DNA of 64,000 nucleotides, taken from NCBI GenBank assembly GCA_030684815.1, contig JAUXXQ010000101.1:1-64000 (forward strand), in the 5' to 3' direction. Of this stretch, positions 38,121 to 46,937 are shown piece by piece. Positions within the stretch are counted from its first letter, which is position 1; each line of letters begins with the position of its first letter. The DNA is from Methylobacter sp. (GTDB taxonomy: Bacteria; Pseudomonadota; Gammaproteobacteria; Methylococcales; Methylomonadaceae). The notes beneath the pieces were generated by a model. That model saw nothing but the letters and a program-made list of their open reading frames with translations, was not told the origin of the DNA and made no database searches. Position numbers and translations under genes: made by a program.

Positions 38121-39026
38121 ATGAATAACACCTTAAACAATCTACTGGCGGCGGCCAATCAAATCATCCTCGGCAAAGACCGGCAAATCCGTTTGGCGGT
38201 TTGCTGTCTGCTGGCAAAAGGCCATTTGTTAATCGAGGATGTGCCGGGCGTGGGCAAAACCACGCTGTCGCACACGCTGGCAAAATTATTCGGTCTGGAT
38301 TACCAGCGCATTCAGTTTACCAGCGACATTTTGCCCGCCGACATCATCGGTTCGTCGGTGTTTATTGCCGACCAGCAGCAGTTTAAATTCCATCTCGGCC
38401 CGATTTTCAGGCAAATGATTCTGGCGGATGAAATCAATCGCGCCACGCCCAAGGCGCAGAGCGCTTTGCTGGAGGCGATGGAAGAGCAACAGGTCACTGT
38501 GGAGGGCAAAACATATACCTTGCCGAAGCCGTTTTTTGTCATTGCCACACAGAACCCTTCCTTTCATATCGGTACTTTTCCGTTGCCGGAATCGCAGTTA
38601 GACCGGTTTTTGATGCGCATTGAACTGGGTTATCCCGATCAGCGGGCGGAACGCGAATTACTGGCCGGGCAGCTGCGTTATGAGTTGCTGGAAAATTTGC
38701 CGGTGCAAATGTCGGTTGAACAATTGCTGGACTTGCAACAGGCGGTCAGGGCGATTTATGCGGCACCGGCGTTGCTGGATTATGTGCAAGCGATTATCAA
38801 TTTTACTCGCCAATCGGGGCACTATCATTGCGGCCTGTCGCCGCGCGCCGGTTTGGCCTTGCTGACCGCCGCTAAAGCCTGGGCCTTGATGGACGGTCGC
38901 GATGCGGTCGTTCCCGAAGATGTGCAGGCGGTGTTGGCGGCGGTTGCAGGCCACCGTATCCGTTCAGGTTTAGGCGATTCAGAGGCGATTGTGGCGCCGA
39001 TTTTGACTCAGGTCGCGGTGATATAA
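38121..39026 (+). CDS. MoxR-family AAA+ ATPase
   Basis: A 301-residue AAA+ protein. Walker A is VPGVGKTT, Walker B is LADEINRATPKAQSALLEAM, with a helical lid following. MoxR ATPases act as chaperones that mature other proteins, often metalloenzymes or envelope complexes, together with DUF58 and VWA proteins. The DUF58 gene follows 12 bp later, but the usual third partner, a transglutaminase-like membrane protein, is absent. A 67-bp decayed copy of part of this gene lies at 40452-40518. The ribosome site is weak. Confidence 0.9.
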   Translation: MNNTLNNLLAAANQIILGKDRQIRLAVCCLLAKGHLLIEDVPGVGKTTLSHTLAKLFGLDYQRIQFTSDILPADIIGSSVFIADQQQFKFHLGPIFRQMILADEINRATPKAQSALLEAMEEQQVTVEGKTYTLPKPFFVIATQNPSFHIGTFPLPESQLDRFLMRIELGYPDQRAERELLAGQLRYELLENLPVQMSVEQLLDLQQAVRAIYAAPALLDYVQAIINFTRQSGHYHCGLSPRAGLALLTAAKAWALMDGRDAVVPEDVQAVLAAVAGHRIRSGLGDSEAIVAPILTQVAVI

Positions 39027-39038
39027 AAAAGGCGAGCG

Positions 39039-39998
39039 GTGGAACAATCCAAACTAACCTTTAAACAACGCTTTCAGCTCAGCCGTTTTTTTAAAGGCGA
39101 GCCGCCGGTTAGCGGTGCGGTGCAATTGACTCAGCGCCGGGTTTTTATCCTGCCGACGCGGCGGGGTTTGGGCATGGTACTGACGATTGTGCTGCTGTTG
39201 CTGATTGCCTTTGTTTATAACAATAATCTGGTCTATTTGCTCGGTTTTTTGTTGGCGAGCGTTTTTTTTATCACCATTTTGCACACTTTCAAGGCGCTGG
39301 CAGGACTGGTGCTGCAGGCCGGTTTTGTGCCGCCGGTGTTTGCAGGAGAAAGTGCAGGCTTTACGCTGACGGTGACTAATCCAGGCAATCAGGCGCGCAT
39401 GGCTTTAAGCGCAAGTTTGGAAACGGAACAGACGTTTAGCTTGGACGCTTACGCCAGCAAGACCTTGACGCTGTATGCGGCAACGCAAAAACGGGGTTGG
39501 CAATCTATTGATACCGTCACCTTGTCCAGCTGTTATCCCTTGGGCATATTCCGCGCTTGGTCGCCACTTCGGTTCGATAGCAAGGTGCTGGTTTATCCCA
39601 AGCCCAGCGCTTTTTCATTGCCTTTTCCAGACGGTTCAGGCCAACAGCAATCAGGGCTGCGCTACAGCAATCGCGCCGGTGATGATGATTTTAACGGCAC
39701 CCGCGCTTATCAGGCAGGCGATCCGCTGCGGCAGATTCACTGGAAAGCTTATGCCAAAGGCCAAGGCTTGCTCAGCAAGCAGTATGCCGCCGATGTGGGC
39801 GGCACCGAGTTGTGGCTGGATTACCAGAACACGCCGGGCGCCGATGTTGAACAGCGCCTGAGCCAGCTGTGCCGTTGGGTTGTCGATGCGGAAAATGCCG
39901 CTTTGTTTTATGGTTTGCGGCTCCCGGATTGCGAAATTGCGCCCGGTTGCGGCCTAAAACACCGCGCTGCCTGTTTAGAGGCGTTGGCGTTGTTTTAA
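39039..39998 (+). CDS. DUF58 membrane protein, MoxR partner
   Basis: A 319-residue protein with two N-terminal membrane helices (MVLTIVLLLLIAFVYNNNLV and the following LLGFLLASVFF) and a cytoplasmic or periplasmic beta-rich part. The DUF58 signature is GDDDFNGTRAYQAGDPLRQI followed by HWKAYAKG. It starts with GTG shortly after moxR. DUF58 proteins are thought to be substrates or partners of MoxR; their molecular function is not established. Confidence 0.87.
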   Translation: MEQSKLTFKQRFQLSRFFKGEPPVSGAVQLTQRRVFILPTRRGLGMVLTIVLLLLIAFVYNNNLVYLLGFLLASVFFITILHTFKALAGLVLQAGFVPPVFAGESAGFTLTVTNPGNQARMALSASLETEQTFSLDAYASKTLTLYAATQKRGWQSIDTVTLSSCYPLGIFRAWSPLRFDSKVLVYPKPSAFSLPFPDGSGQQQSGLRYSNRAGDDDFNGTRAYQAGDPLRQIHWKAYAKGQGLLSKQYAADVGGTELWLDYQNTPGADVEQRLSQLCRWVVDAENAALFYGLRLPDCEIAPGCGLKHRAACLEALALF

Positions 39999-39999
39999 T

Positions 40000-40018
40000 G
40001 CCGTGCGGTGAGCACGGC
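40000..40018 (+). terminator. Hairpin after the moxR-DUF58 pair
   Basis: GCCGTGC and GCACGGC pair around a GGTGA loop, just after the DUF58 gene stop. A uridine tract is lacking (GGTTAAATATTG), so termination strength is uncertain. Confidence 0.4.
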
Positions 40019-40089
40019 GGTTAAATATTGTAAATGTTTGCTGTCACTTACAATTAAATCCTTTATCACCCTATTTTTGAGAGAAATCG

Positions 40090-40407
40090 ATGAACCTAAT
40101 AAGATTGGCTGTTTTTGTGCTAGCTGTTTGTTTTACCTCCACCGGCTTTGCTGAGTCGAAAGCCATAAAAACAGATGGCTATGATGTCTTAACTGAGACG
40201 TTTTTACGTCCTTTAAGCTTTATGGGAATGGTTGGCGGAACCGGCGCTTTTGTCATATTAAGCCCACTAACCGCGCTGGCCTCAATACCTTCACTAAAAA
40301 GCGACGCTTTTGAAGAGTTAGCTGACACACTCATTGTAAAACCTTATAAATACACTTTTGTCAGGCCTTTAGGCGATTACGATTATAACGAGGGACTGAA
40401 AAAATAA
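40090..40407 (+). CDS. Small exported or membrane-associated protein, unknown
   Basis: I do not recognise a characterised family. The 105-residue product has a signal peptide (MNLIRLAVFVLAVCFTSTGFAE) and one further hydrophobic stretch (FMGMVGGTGAFVILSPLTALA). The end, TFVRPLGDYDYNE, recalls small proteins found in other gammaproteobacteria under the loose name multidrug transporter, without functional proof. GAGAGAAATCG precedes the ATG. It ends just before a repeat fragment fused to a moxR remnant. Confidence 0.6.
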   Translation: MNLIRLAVFVLAVCFTSTGFAESKAIKTDGYDVLTETFLRPLSFMGMVGGTGAFVILSPLTALASIPSLKSDAFEELADTLIVKPYKYTFVRPLGDYDYNEGLKK

Positions 40408-40418
40408 TATAACGCCAC

Positions 40419-40450
40419 GGCTTCCCATTTAAAGCGGGACAAGCATACCG
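40419..40450. repeat. Half of the nested palindromic repeat family
   Basis: This 32-bp stretch, beginning GGCTTCCCATTTAAAGCGGG, matches the complement of 7665-7696 at 29 of 32 positions. The opposite arm is not found. It is joined directly to the moxR fragment that follows, in the place where other copies carry their inner palindrome. Confidence 0.65.
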
Positions 40451-40451
40451 A

Positions 40452-40527
40452 ATCGGCTCGTCGGTGTTTATTGCTGACCAGCAGTAGTTTAAATTCCATC
40501 TTGGCCCGATTTTCAGGCGGATGAAAT
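40452..40527 (+). pseudogene. Decayed duplicate of an internal moxR segment
   Basis: Positions 40452-40518 match 38346-38412 of the intact moxR gene at 63 of 67 bases; all four differences are C/T transitions. One turns a Gln codon into TAG. The match resumes with GGATGAAAT after loss of 13 bp (38413-38425). It covers the codons just before and at Walker B. The copy is non-coding and lies about 2.1 kb downstream of its source in the same orientation. Confidence 0.8.
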
Positions 40528-40530
40528 TAA

Positions 40531-40555
40531 CGCAAACAATCACGTGTTGTTTGCG
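40531..40555 (-). terminator. Hairpin terminator candidate for tag-gloA
   Basis: CGCAAACAA and TTGTTTGCG form a 9-bp stem around a 7-base loop, 30 bp past the gloA stop. On the minus strand the stem is followed by TTAATTTCAT, a moderate T-rich tail suited to intrinsic termination. Confidence 0.45.
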
Positions 40556-40584
40556 CCGGGAGAATTTATTTAGCGGGGGAGGGC

Positions 40585-41025
40585 TTACCAACTTCCGGTA
40601 TTTTCCATGGACTGCCACGGTTCGGCCTGTGCCAACGCGCTGCCTCTTTGTAAAAGTTCGATAGAAATGTTGTCCGGTGAGCGTATAAATGCCATGTGCC
40701 CGTCACGCGGCGGGCGGTTGATGACGACGCCTGCAGCCATCAGTTTCTGGCAGCTTTGATAAATGTTATCGACTTCATAAGCCAGATGGCCGAAGTTCCG
40801 CCCGCCGTCATAATCCTCGGTATCCCAGTTATAGGTCAGTTCCAGTAATGGCGCGTCCGTTTTTGCGGCTTGCTCGGCATCCAATGGCGCATGTAAATAG
40901 ACCAGGGTAAAACGGCCAACGGGGTTGTCTATGCGTTTACATTCAACCAAGCCCAGTTTGTTGCAATAAAAATCAAGCGATTCATTCAGGTCACGAACCC
41001 GAACCATAGTGTGTAGGTAACGCAT
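40585..41025 (-). CDS. gloA: Lactoylglutathione lyase-like VOC protein (glyoxalase I)
   Basis: A 146-residue VOC protein that fits glyoxalase I, which turns the methylglyoxal-glutathione adduct into lactoylglutathione. Metal ligands are His5 ([10 protein letters not shown]), a Glu in LLELTYNWD, His in NFGHLAYEV and Glu in [20 protein letters not shown] and the Asn-Trp pair of LTYNW are typical. It lies 11 bp after tag, so they are probably co-transcribed. The last dozen residues extend beyond common family ends. Confidence 0.88.
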   Translation of the reverse strand: MRYLHTMVRVRDLNESLDFYCNKLGLVECKRIDNPVGRFTLVYLHAPLDAEQAAKTDAPLLELTYNWDTEDYDGGRNFGHLAYEVDNIYQSCQKLMAAGVVINRPPRDGHMAFIRSPDNISIELLQRGSALAQAEPWQSMENTGSW

Positions 41026-41036
41026 CTTATGACTCC

Positions 41037-41615
41037 TCAGTAGTGGGTTTTAATTTCAGCATGGCGGTAGCAATCGGTAGTGTGGTCGTTGACCATGCCG
41101 GTTGCTTGCATGTAAGCATAACAAATGGTGCTGCCGACAAATTTAAAGCCTCGTTTTTTAAGATCCTTGCCCATTAACTCGGAGGTTGGCGTAGCTGCGG
41201 GGATTTCGGCAGCTACGCCCCAGTTATTGTGCAAGGGTTTGTGGGCAACAAAGTGCCAAATATAAGCATCAAAACAGCCAAATTCCTGCTGTATTTTTAA
41301 AAAAGCCCGGGCGTTGCTGATAGTGGCACTGATCTTTAGCTGGTTTCTGACAATGGCCGGATTAGCCATCAGTGCGTTGATTTTGCAGTCATCGTAAACG
41401 GCGATTTTGTTGGCGTCAAAATGGTCGAAAGCTGTTCTGTAGCCGTCGCGTTTGTGCAGAATTGTTGACCAGCTTAAACCGGCCTGCGCGCCTTCAAGTA
41501 TCAAAAGCTCAAACAGCAGCCGGTCGTCATGCACCGGCACGCCCCATTCATGGTCGTGATAGTGTTCCATGTCCGCACTGGCTAGCGCCCAAGCGCATTT
41601 TTTTAGTGTGTTCAT
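41037..41615 (-). CDS. tag: DNA-3-methyladenine glycosylase I
   Basis: A 192-residue HhH-like glycosylase that removes 3-methyladenine from [23 protein letters not shown] carries the zinc-binding Cys and His at the N-terminus, and the C-terminal His and Cys-type ligands lie in [27 protein letters not shown] is also diagnostic. ATG 41615 is chosen; 16 further open codons upstream lack homology. AGGGG lies about 10 nt before it. Confidence 0.94.
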   Translation of the reverse strand: MNTLKKCAWALASADMEHYHDHEWGVPVHDDRLLFELLILEGAQAGLSWSTILHKRDGYRTAFDHFDANKIAVYDDCKINALMANPAIVRNQLKISATISNARAFLKIQQEFGCFDAYIWHFVAHKPLHNNWGVAAEIPAATPTSELMGKDLKKRGFKFVGSTICYAYMQATGMVNDHTTDCYRHAEIKTHY

Positions 41616-41695
41616 CACGTTAATCCCCTTGCTTTGTCGGGCGGAAATTATGATAGTCCCCATTAAATGGTCATTGAAAGTATTTATTCACCACG

Positions 41696-41832
41696 AAGGC
41701 TATTTCCGGGAAATAACATCCCTTGATGATTGTGTGCTGAAAAAAATAGAGTCCACAAAAAACATGAAATTTTCGTGTTTTTCGTGCCTTTCATGAACAA
41801 TTTTTGGTATGTCTTTTTTCAGGAAATCATCC
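41696..41832. repeat. Full-length TTAGGTGATTTCC-family repeat before tag
   Basis: Left end AAGGCTATTTCCGGGAAATA and right end TTTTTTCAGGAAATCATCC are imperfect inverted repeats. The core has CATCCCTTGATGAT, GAGTCCAC and AATTTTCGTGTTTTTCGTG as in the other copies. It separates tag from phrB, and its right end is 8 bp from the phrB stop. Confidence 0.7.
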
Positions 41833-41839
41833 AATCTTT

Positions 41840-43237
41840 TTACCTGTTATTTAAGTCATCATCCTGAACCGCTTGAGTTGCAACCTGCATTCCCTTAAAC
41901 CGAGTTTTGCTGAGCTGGCTCTCGCGGGCATGGTCAACAATCGGTGCGGGATAAGCGCAAGCGCTGTGTTTTTTGCCCCATTGATGCAGGATTTTCGGCG
42001 CAAAGTCTTGCAGTTCGGGCAGCCAGCGATAAATATAACGGCAGTCCTTATCGAATTTAAGTTGCTGTAGCCAGGGGTTAAAAATTCTGAAATACGGCTG
42101 CGCATCACAACCGGTCGAGGCCGCCCATTGCCAGTTGCCGTTATTGACGCAAGGGTCGTAATCGGCCAGATGCTGGGCAAAATAGCGCTCGCCCCAGCGC
42201 CAATCAATATGCAGGTCTTTGACCAAAAACGAGGCGACAATCATGCGCACCCGGTTATGCATAAAACCGGTAGCGTTTAATTCACGCATCCCAGCATCGA
42301 CAATCGGAAAGCCGGTTTTGCCTTCGCACCAGGCTTGAAAATAATCGCCATTGTTGTCCCACGGCACGCTTGCAAATCGTTCCAAAAATGCGCGCCCGAA
42401 AACGGCCGGAAAGTGATACGCGACATGGGTAAAAAAATCGCGCCAGTACAATTGCCGGATCAACGGATGTTCACTGCCGAGCTGTTCGGTAATCGCGTAA
42501 AACACTTCCCGCACCGAACAGGTGCCGAATTTTAAATGCGCAGACAGTTTGCTGGTCGCGTCCAAAGCCGGAAAATCACGGTTTTGTTGGTAATCTGCGC
42601 AATCGCTAAGTTGTTCCACTATTGCCAACGCCTGCTGGCGGCCGCCTTTAACTGCCGCTTGTTCGGTTAATAAACCCAGCTGCTCGATAGTCAATTCTGA
42701 CGCTACCGGCAAAAAATTCGCTTGCCCCAACGCCTGCGGCAAAGCAACCGGGAACTGCCTGGCATGATTATAAAATGCGGTGAACACTTTATAAGGCGTG
42801 TTGTCGCTTTTCACTGCCTGTTCCGGCTCATTAAGCAAAGCATCCGCCAGCACATGCAAGGCAATGCCCAGTTGCCCGCACACAGCGGCCAGTTCATCAT
42901 CACGTTGTCGGCTGAAGGGGGTGTAATCGCGGTTGATAAACACCGCTTGTATTGCTTGCTGTTCGGCGAGCTGTTTGATGACCTCTCCCGGCGCGGCATG
43001 ATAAAGCGCCAATTTGCCGCCTGCGGCTTGCAATTGCTGCTCAAGATCATTAATGGATTGCAACATAAATTGCAAGCCCGGCAGGCTTTGGTAAGGGTGC
43101 GGCTGAAGTTGCCGGGGGTCGAAAATAAAACAGGGAATAACTTGGGACGAAAGCCGCAACGCTTCAAGCAGCGCGCTATTGTCATGCAGGCGCAGGTCGC
43201 GCCGGAAGATAAACAGCGAGCATGGGTAGTGGGTCAT
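41840..43237 (-). CDS. phrB: Deoxyribodipyrimidine photolyase
   Basis: A 465-residue FAD enzyme that repairs cyclobutane pyrimidine dimers with blue light. FRRDLRLHDN opens the antenna-binding Rossmann part. The FAD domain has QLYWRDFFTHVAYHFP, GMRELNATGFMHNRVRMIVA and DYDPCVNNGNWQWAASTGCD, the class I photolyase pattern, with Trp residues for electron transfer. It appears monocistronic between two repeats. Confidence 0.94.
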   Translation of the reverse strand: MTHYPCSLFIFRRDLRLHDNSALLEALRLSSQVIPCFIFDPRQLQPHPYQSLPGLQFMLQSINDLEQQLQAAGGKLALYHAAPGEVIKQLAEQQAIQAVFINRDYTPFSRQRDDELAAVCGQLGIALHVLADALLNEPEQAVKSDNTPYKVFTAFYNHARQFPVALPQALGQANFLPVASELTIEQLGLLTEQAAVKGGRQQALAIVEQLSDCADYQQNRDFPALDATSKLSAHLKFGTCSVREVFYAITEQLGSEHPLIRQLYWRDFFTHVAYHFPAVFGRAFLERFASVPWDNNGDYFQAWCEGKTGFPIVDAGMRELNATGFMHNRVRMIVASFLVKDLHIDWRWGERYFAQHLADYDPCVNNGNWQWAASTGCDAQPYFRIFNPWLQQLKFDKDCRYIYRWLPELQDFAPKILHQWGKKHSACAYPAPIVDHARESQLSKTRFKGMQVATQAVQDDDLNNR

Positions 43238-43279
43238 CGAAGTCTTTTCTTAAATGGCGAAAAAAATTAAGGTGATGTT

Positions 43280-43380
43280 TAGGCGGTTTCCTGAAAAGGG
43301 CATACCAAAAATTGTCCACGCTTAGCACAAAAAAAACGAAAATTTCGTGGACTCTGTTTTTTTACAGCCCATGATCAATC
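43280..43380. repeat. Partial TTAGGTGATTTCC-family repeat upstream of phrB
   Basis: TTAGGCGGTTTCCTGAAAAG starts the element, followed by GGCATACCAAAAATTGTCCA and ACGAAAATTTCGTG. It fades after ACAGCCCATGATCAAT with no second end. Orientation is opposite to that of the 29135 copy. Confidence 0.6.
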
Positions 43381-43423
43381 AATAAGTAGGTAAGCCTATT
43401 TCTTTTAACATTTACATTGGAGT

Positions 43424-43469
43424 CCAATAGCTTTAGCTATTGGCGGTAAAACAGCTAAAGCTGTTTTAC
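43424..43469. repeat. Two adjacent short palindromes
   Basis: CCAATAGCTTTAGCTATTGG (43424-43443) and a GTAAAACAGCT/AGCTGTTTTAC hairpin (43446-43469) lie back to back, both centred on an AGCT-rich core. GGAGT and ACTCC flank the pair. They are 34 bp past the rsmD stop and may terminate it on the minus strand. Confidence 0.55.
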
Positions 43470-43502
43470 TCCCAACTTGTTTGTTAAGAAACTTTTGAAT
43501 GA

Positions 43503-44069
43503 CTACTTAGTTGCGACTGGAGATCGCCCAAACAAATGATAAGCGACTTCGCCAGCATTCTTGCTTTTCAATGGCCGCCAATTTTCGGGCATGCCGGAAA
43601 AATCAAAATGCAGCTCGGTTTCGACATAAATCTTGGCCTGTTTTGCCAGCCAGCCGTTTTGTTCCAACAGCTGACAAGTTTGTACAACCAAATCAAGGCC
43701 GAACGGCGGGTCGAGGAACACCACGTCGAAAACCTGCGCTTGTCCTGCCAGATAGCGGAACACATCACTTTGCACCGCTGTTATCTGCGTCGCAGACAAG
43801 GCCAGCGCATTGTCTTTTAGACTGCGGCAGGCGTGGACGTTGTTTTCCACCTGGACGACTGACTTGGCGCCTCGGGAAGCGGCTTCAAAGCCCAAGGCGC
43901 CGCTGCCTGCGTACAAATCAAGACACCGTTTGCCGACTATCTCATACTGCAACCAGTTGAATAGCGTTTCCCTGACTCTAGCCGGGGTCGGCCTTAAGCC
44001 CGGCGCATCGACAAAACTTAATTGCCGGCTGCGCCAGTCGCCACCGATAATCCTGAGCTTATTTTTCAC
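43503..44069 (-). CDS. rsmD: 16S rRNA (guanine-966-N2) methyltransferase RsmD
   Basis: A 188-residue Rossmann methyltransferase. GLRPTPARVRETLFNWL is the family start region, LDLYAGSGALGFEAASRGA binds SAM and VVFLDPPFG is the catalytic NPPF-type motif for N2-guanine methylation. It overlaps the upstream M16 gene by 11 bp, the third gene of a coupled trio. coaD, often next, is absent. Confidence 0.94.
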   Translation of the reverse strand: MKNKLRIIGGDWRSRQLSFVDAPGLRPTPARVRETLFNWLQYEIVGKRCLDLYAGSGALGFEAASRGAKSVVQVENNVHACRSLKDNALALSATQITAVQSDVFRYLAGQAQVFDVVFLDPPFGLDLVVQTCQLLEQNGWLAKQAKIYVETELHFDFSGMPENWRPLKSKNAGEVAYHLFGRSPVATK

Positions 44070-45372
44070 TGCTGTTAGCGCTCCCGCCGACGGTGATGGT
44101 CTGCATTAACTGCGGATTAACGCGGCGCTTAAAGGCCTCTTTTATCGACGCGACCGTGACCTGCTCGACGTTTTGCCGGAAAGTGTCCAGATAATCCAGC
44201 GGCATGTCATAAAAACCGATCATCGACACATAGCTGGCCAGTTCTTTGTTGGTATCGAAACGCATCGCAAAACCGCCGGTGATGTTTTTCTTGGCGGCAA
44301 TCAACTCGGCTTCGGTCGGCCCCTGATTGATAAAATCGGCCAGGGTAAGATTGAGCACGTCTAAGGCTTGTCCGGTTTGATCGTTGCGGGTTTGCAGGCT
44401 GACCGTGAACGGCCCCGCCCGGAACATCGGCGCAAACGAACTGCGTGCGCTGTAGGCCAAGCCGCGTTTTTCCCTGACTTCATCAAACAACTTGGACACC
44501 AGCCCGCCACCGCCGAGAATATGGTTGCCGACATACAGCGCAAAGTAATCGGGGTCTTTGCGGTAAGAGCCGGGCATCCCGACCAGAACATGGGTTTGCG
44601 AGGAAGGGAATTCGATATGCTGCTTGCCTGCTTTGACCGGCATCACCACGTCCGGCAACACGTCCGGCTTGGTGCCCGTCGGCAAACCGGAAACTAACAT
44701 TTCAGCGGTAAGCTCGGCCTGTTTTTTAGACAAGTCGCCGACAATCACCACCATTGCATTGGCGGCGACATAATATTGTTGGTAAAAACTGCGCAAATCC
44801 GCTGTTTCGAAACCGGAGACAGTGACGATTGAGCCGGAACTGGGATGCCCGTAAGGATGGTCGCCGTATAAGGCCTTATAAAAGGCGATGCTGGCCAAGT
44901 CGCCCGGCGATTCTTCCTGTTGTTTTAAACCGGCCAGAGTGCGGCTTTTTTCCCGCTGAAAATCGGCTTCATTGAAATTAGGCTGGGTCAAAATAACCCG
45001 CATCGTTTCCAGCGCCTTATCGAACAAAGGCTTATCGGTTAAGGTACGCAATGAAACCGACGCCATATCGTTGGAGACGCCGGTACCGAATTGCGCACCG
45101 ACGCTTTCAAAGCGTTGGGCGATGTCATCGGCACTCCACTGCCCTGCACCGCTGTCGAGCAAGGCTGAGGTTAATGCCGACAAGCCAAACTGATAGCCGT
45201 CGCGGGCGCTGCCGGCATCGAAAGCAACCTGAATGTCCACCATCGGCAAGCCTTCGGTCTGCACATAATAAACCCGGCTGCCTTGCGGCGTTTGCCAGTG
45301 TTCGATTTTTGCAACGGCCCAAACCGATTGGCTAACAACTAAAAAAACAAGACTTAACAGATGGATACGCAT
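44059..45372 (-). CDS. M16 family zinc-peptidase-like protein, inactive-type subunit
   Basis: A 437-residue protein with a signal peptide (MRIHLLSLVFLVVSQSVWA) and the M16 fold (FDAGSARDGYQFGLSALTSALL). The HXXEH zinc motif is absent where it should be, so this is probably the non-catalytic partner of the gene just upstream. FNEADFQREKSRTLAGLKQQ and GLVSKLFDEVREKRGLAYSA are conserved in the family. Start overlaps the upstream stop as TAATG. Such pairs form periplasmic heterodimers; the substrate is unknown. Confidence 0.87.
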   Translation of the reverse strand: MRIHLLSLVFLVVSQSVWAVAKIEHWQTPQGSRVYYVQTEGLPMVDIQVAFDAGSARDGYQFGLSALTSALLDSGAGQWSADDIAQRFESVGAQFGTGVSNDMASVSLRTLTDKPLFDKALETMRVILTQPNFNEADFQREKSRTLAGLKQQEESPGDLASIAFYKALYGDHPYGHPSSGSIVTVSGFETADLRSFYQQYYVAANAMVVIVGDLSKKQAELTAEMLVSGLPTGTKPDVLPDVVMPVKAGKQHIEFPSSQTHVLVGMPGSYRKDPDYFALYVGNHILGGGGLVSKLFDEVREKRGLAYSARSSFAPMFRAGPFTVSLQTRNDQTGQALDVLNLTLADFINQGPTEAELIAAKKNITGGFAMRFDTNKELASYVSMIGFYDMPLDYLDTFRQNVEQVTVASIKEAFKRRVNPQLMQTITVGGSANSSEK

Positions 45373-46736
45373 TATTTAGCTCCTTTTTGGGTGTTGGGTT
45401 CGCTGGCACTTTCATTAATCGGCAAAGGCTCCAAATAAGCGACGCTCAACTTATCTTCAAGCAAATATTTACGCGCCACGTCGCGCACCTGTTCGGCGGT
45501 GACTTTGTTGACTTTAGTGACATAGTCATCGGCTTTTTGCCAGCCCAAGCCCACTGTTTCCAACATGCCCAACTGCATGGCCTGATAAAAATTGGAATCG
45601 CGCTCGTAGACAGCGGCGGCCAAAACCTGCGCCTTAATGCGCTGCAATTCAACTTTGTCGACCAATTTGATTTGCAGGTTGGTGATTTCGTTCTTTAATG
45701 CAGCCTCCAAGTCCCACACGGTTTTCCCGGCTGCCGGTGTGGCATCGAGCATAAATAACCCTGATAATCTTGAAGCCAAGCCATAACTGGCGCCGGCAGA
45801 AACTGCCAGTTGCTTGCCGCGCACCAGCCCCGAGGATAACCGGGCGCTGCTGCCGCCATCAAGCACACCGGCCAGAACTTCCAGCGCGTAGGCTTCCCAT
45901 TCGTGTTCGGCAGTTTTTAATGTCGGCACTTTGTAGCCCATTAACAAATACGGCAATTTGGCCGGTAATTTGACGGTCATCTTACGCACGCCAAGCTGTT
46001 CGACTTCATCCTGCGGCTTGACCGCTTTAATGTCGCTGGGTTTGAGTGGGGCAAAATATTTTTCCGCCAGCGCAAACACCGCTTTAGGTTCGACGTCGCC
46101 CGCGACTACCAAGGTGGCATTATTGGGCGCATACCAGCGCTGGTACCAGGCCTGCAAATCTTCAACCGTGTAATTGGCGATGTCGGAAGGCCAGCCGATC
46201 ACAGGATTTTTATACGGGCTATTGCTATAAGCCATGGCCATAAAATGTTCCTGCATTTTTGCCTGCGGGTTGTCGTCAGTGCGCATTCGGCGTTCTTCGG
46301 TGACCACTTCGAGTTCTTTTTTCAATTCCTCGGCGAGCAGATGCAAATTGCGCATCCTATCGGCTTCCAGTTCAAAACTGACCGCCAGCCTTGAGGCTTC
46401 CATGGTTTGGAAATAAGCGGTGTAATCGGTGCCGGTAAAAGCATTTTCGTCGCCGCCATTTTCGGCGACAATGCGTGAAAACTCACCGGCGGGATGTTTG
46501 TCGGTACCTTTAAACATCATGTGTTCAAGCATGTGCGAAATGCCGGTAATGCCGCCCGGCTCATAACTTGAACCCACTTTGTACCAGACCTGGGACACGG
46601 CGACCGGCGAGCGGTGATCTTCTTTAACCAGCACTTTTAAGCCATTGCCCAGCACATGCTCAGACACTTTAATATCGGCATGGCTGGCAAAAATCGGTAG
46701 CCACAGCAAGGCGGCGTAGAGTAATCGATTGTTCAT
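45372..46736 (-). CDS. M16 family zinc peptidase, catalytic-type subunit
   Basis: A 454-residue exported peptidase with the inverted zinc motif HMLEH (GISHMLEHMMFKGT), and ENAFTGTDYTAYFQ plus a downstream Glu completing the site. The signal peptide is LLYAALLWLPIFASHA. ATG 46736 has GAGGG at good distance. It is the first gene of a coupled run M16-M16-rsmD. M16 enzymes cut short peptides in an enclosed chamber. Confidence 0.92.
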   Translation of the reverse strand: MNNRLLYAALLWLPIFASHADIKVSEHVLGNGLKVLVKEDHRSPVAVSQVWYKVGSSYEPGGITGISHMLEHMMFKGTDKHPAGEFSRIVAENGGDENAFTGTDYTAYFQTMEASRLAVSFELEADRMRNLHLLAEELKKELEVVTEERRMRTDDNPQAKMQEHFMAMAYSNSPYKNPVIGWPSDIANYTVEDLQAWYQRWYAPNNATLVVAGDVEPKAVFALAEKYFAPLKPSDIKAVKPQDEVEQLGVRKMTVKLPAKLPYLLMGYKVPTLKTAEHEWEAYALEVLAGVLDGGSSARLSSGLVRGKQLAVSAGASYGLASRLSGLFMLDATPAAGKTVWDLEAALKNEITNLQIKLVDKVELQRIKAQVLAAAVYERDSNFYQAMQLGMLETVGLGWQKADDYVTKVNKVTAEQVRDVARKYLLEDKLSVAYLEPLPINESASEPNTQKGAK

Positions 46737-46783
46737 GGTTCCCTCTTGGGTCAATTAAAATAGTTCTTGAAAAGTAACTACTC

Positions 46784-46929
46784 AGCGAAAAAAGAAATAA
46801 AACACGAATGCCAAAAGTAGGCGCCTCTAGGCGACACGGATAGGACAGATTGACACAGATTTTTTTAGAATGTGCTGTGCTTTTAATCAGTGACTAGCCG
46901 TTTAATCAGTGTAATCCGTGTTCAATTTA
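46784..46929. repeat. Diverged repeat related to the AGAACACGGATG family
   Basis: GTAACTACTCAGCGAAAA at the left is shared in complement with 20730-20748. AACACGAATGCC and GACACGGATAGGACAGATT (about 46850) resemble the left arm of the 23548 element, and AATCCGTGTTCAATTT at the right resembles its right arm. It fills the gap between the M16 pair and rlmA. Confidence 0.5.
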
Positions 46930-46937
46930 AAGTTTAA

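Noticed and set aside
39039-39998. Methanol dehydrogenase (mxa) cluster suggested by a MoxR ATPase
   Set aside because: Only a DUF58 gene follows; no mxaF, xoxF, pqq or cytochrome cL genes occur, so this is a generic MoxR-DUF58 pair.
40577-40595. GGGCTTACCAACTT at the gloA 3' end as the missing arm of the 40419 half repeat
   Set aside because: It is in the same orientation as an outer left arm, not its complement, and lies at the end of the gloA coding sequence.
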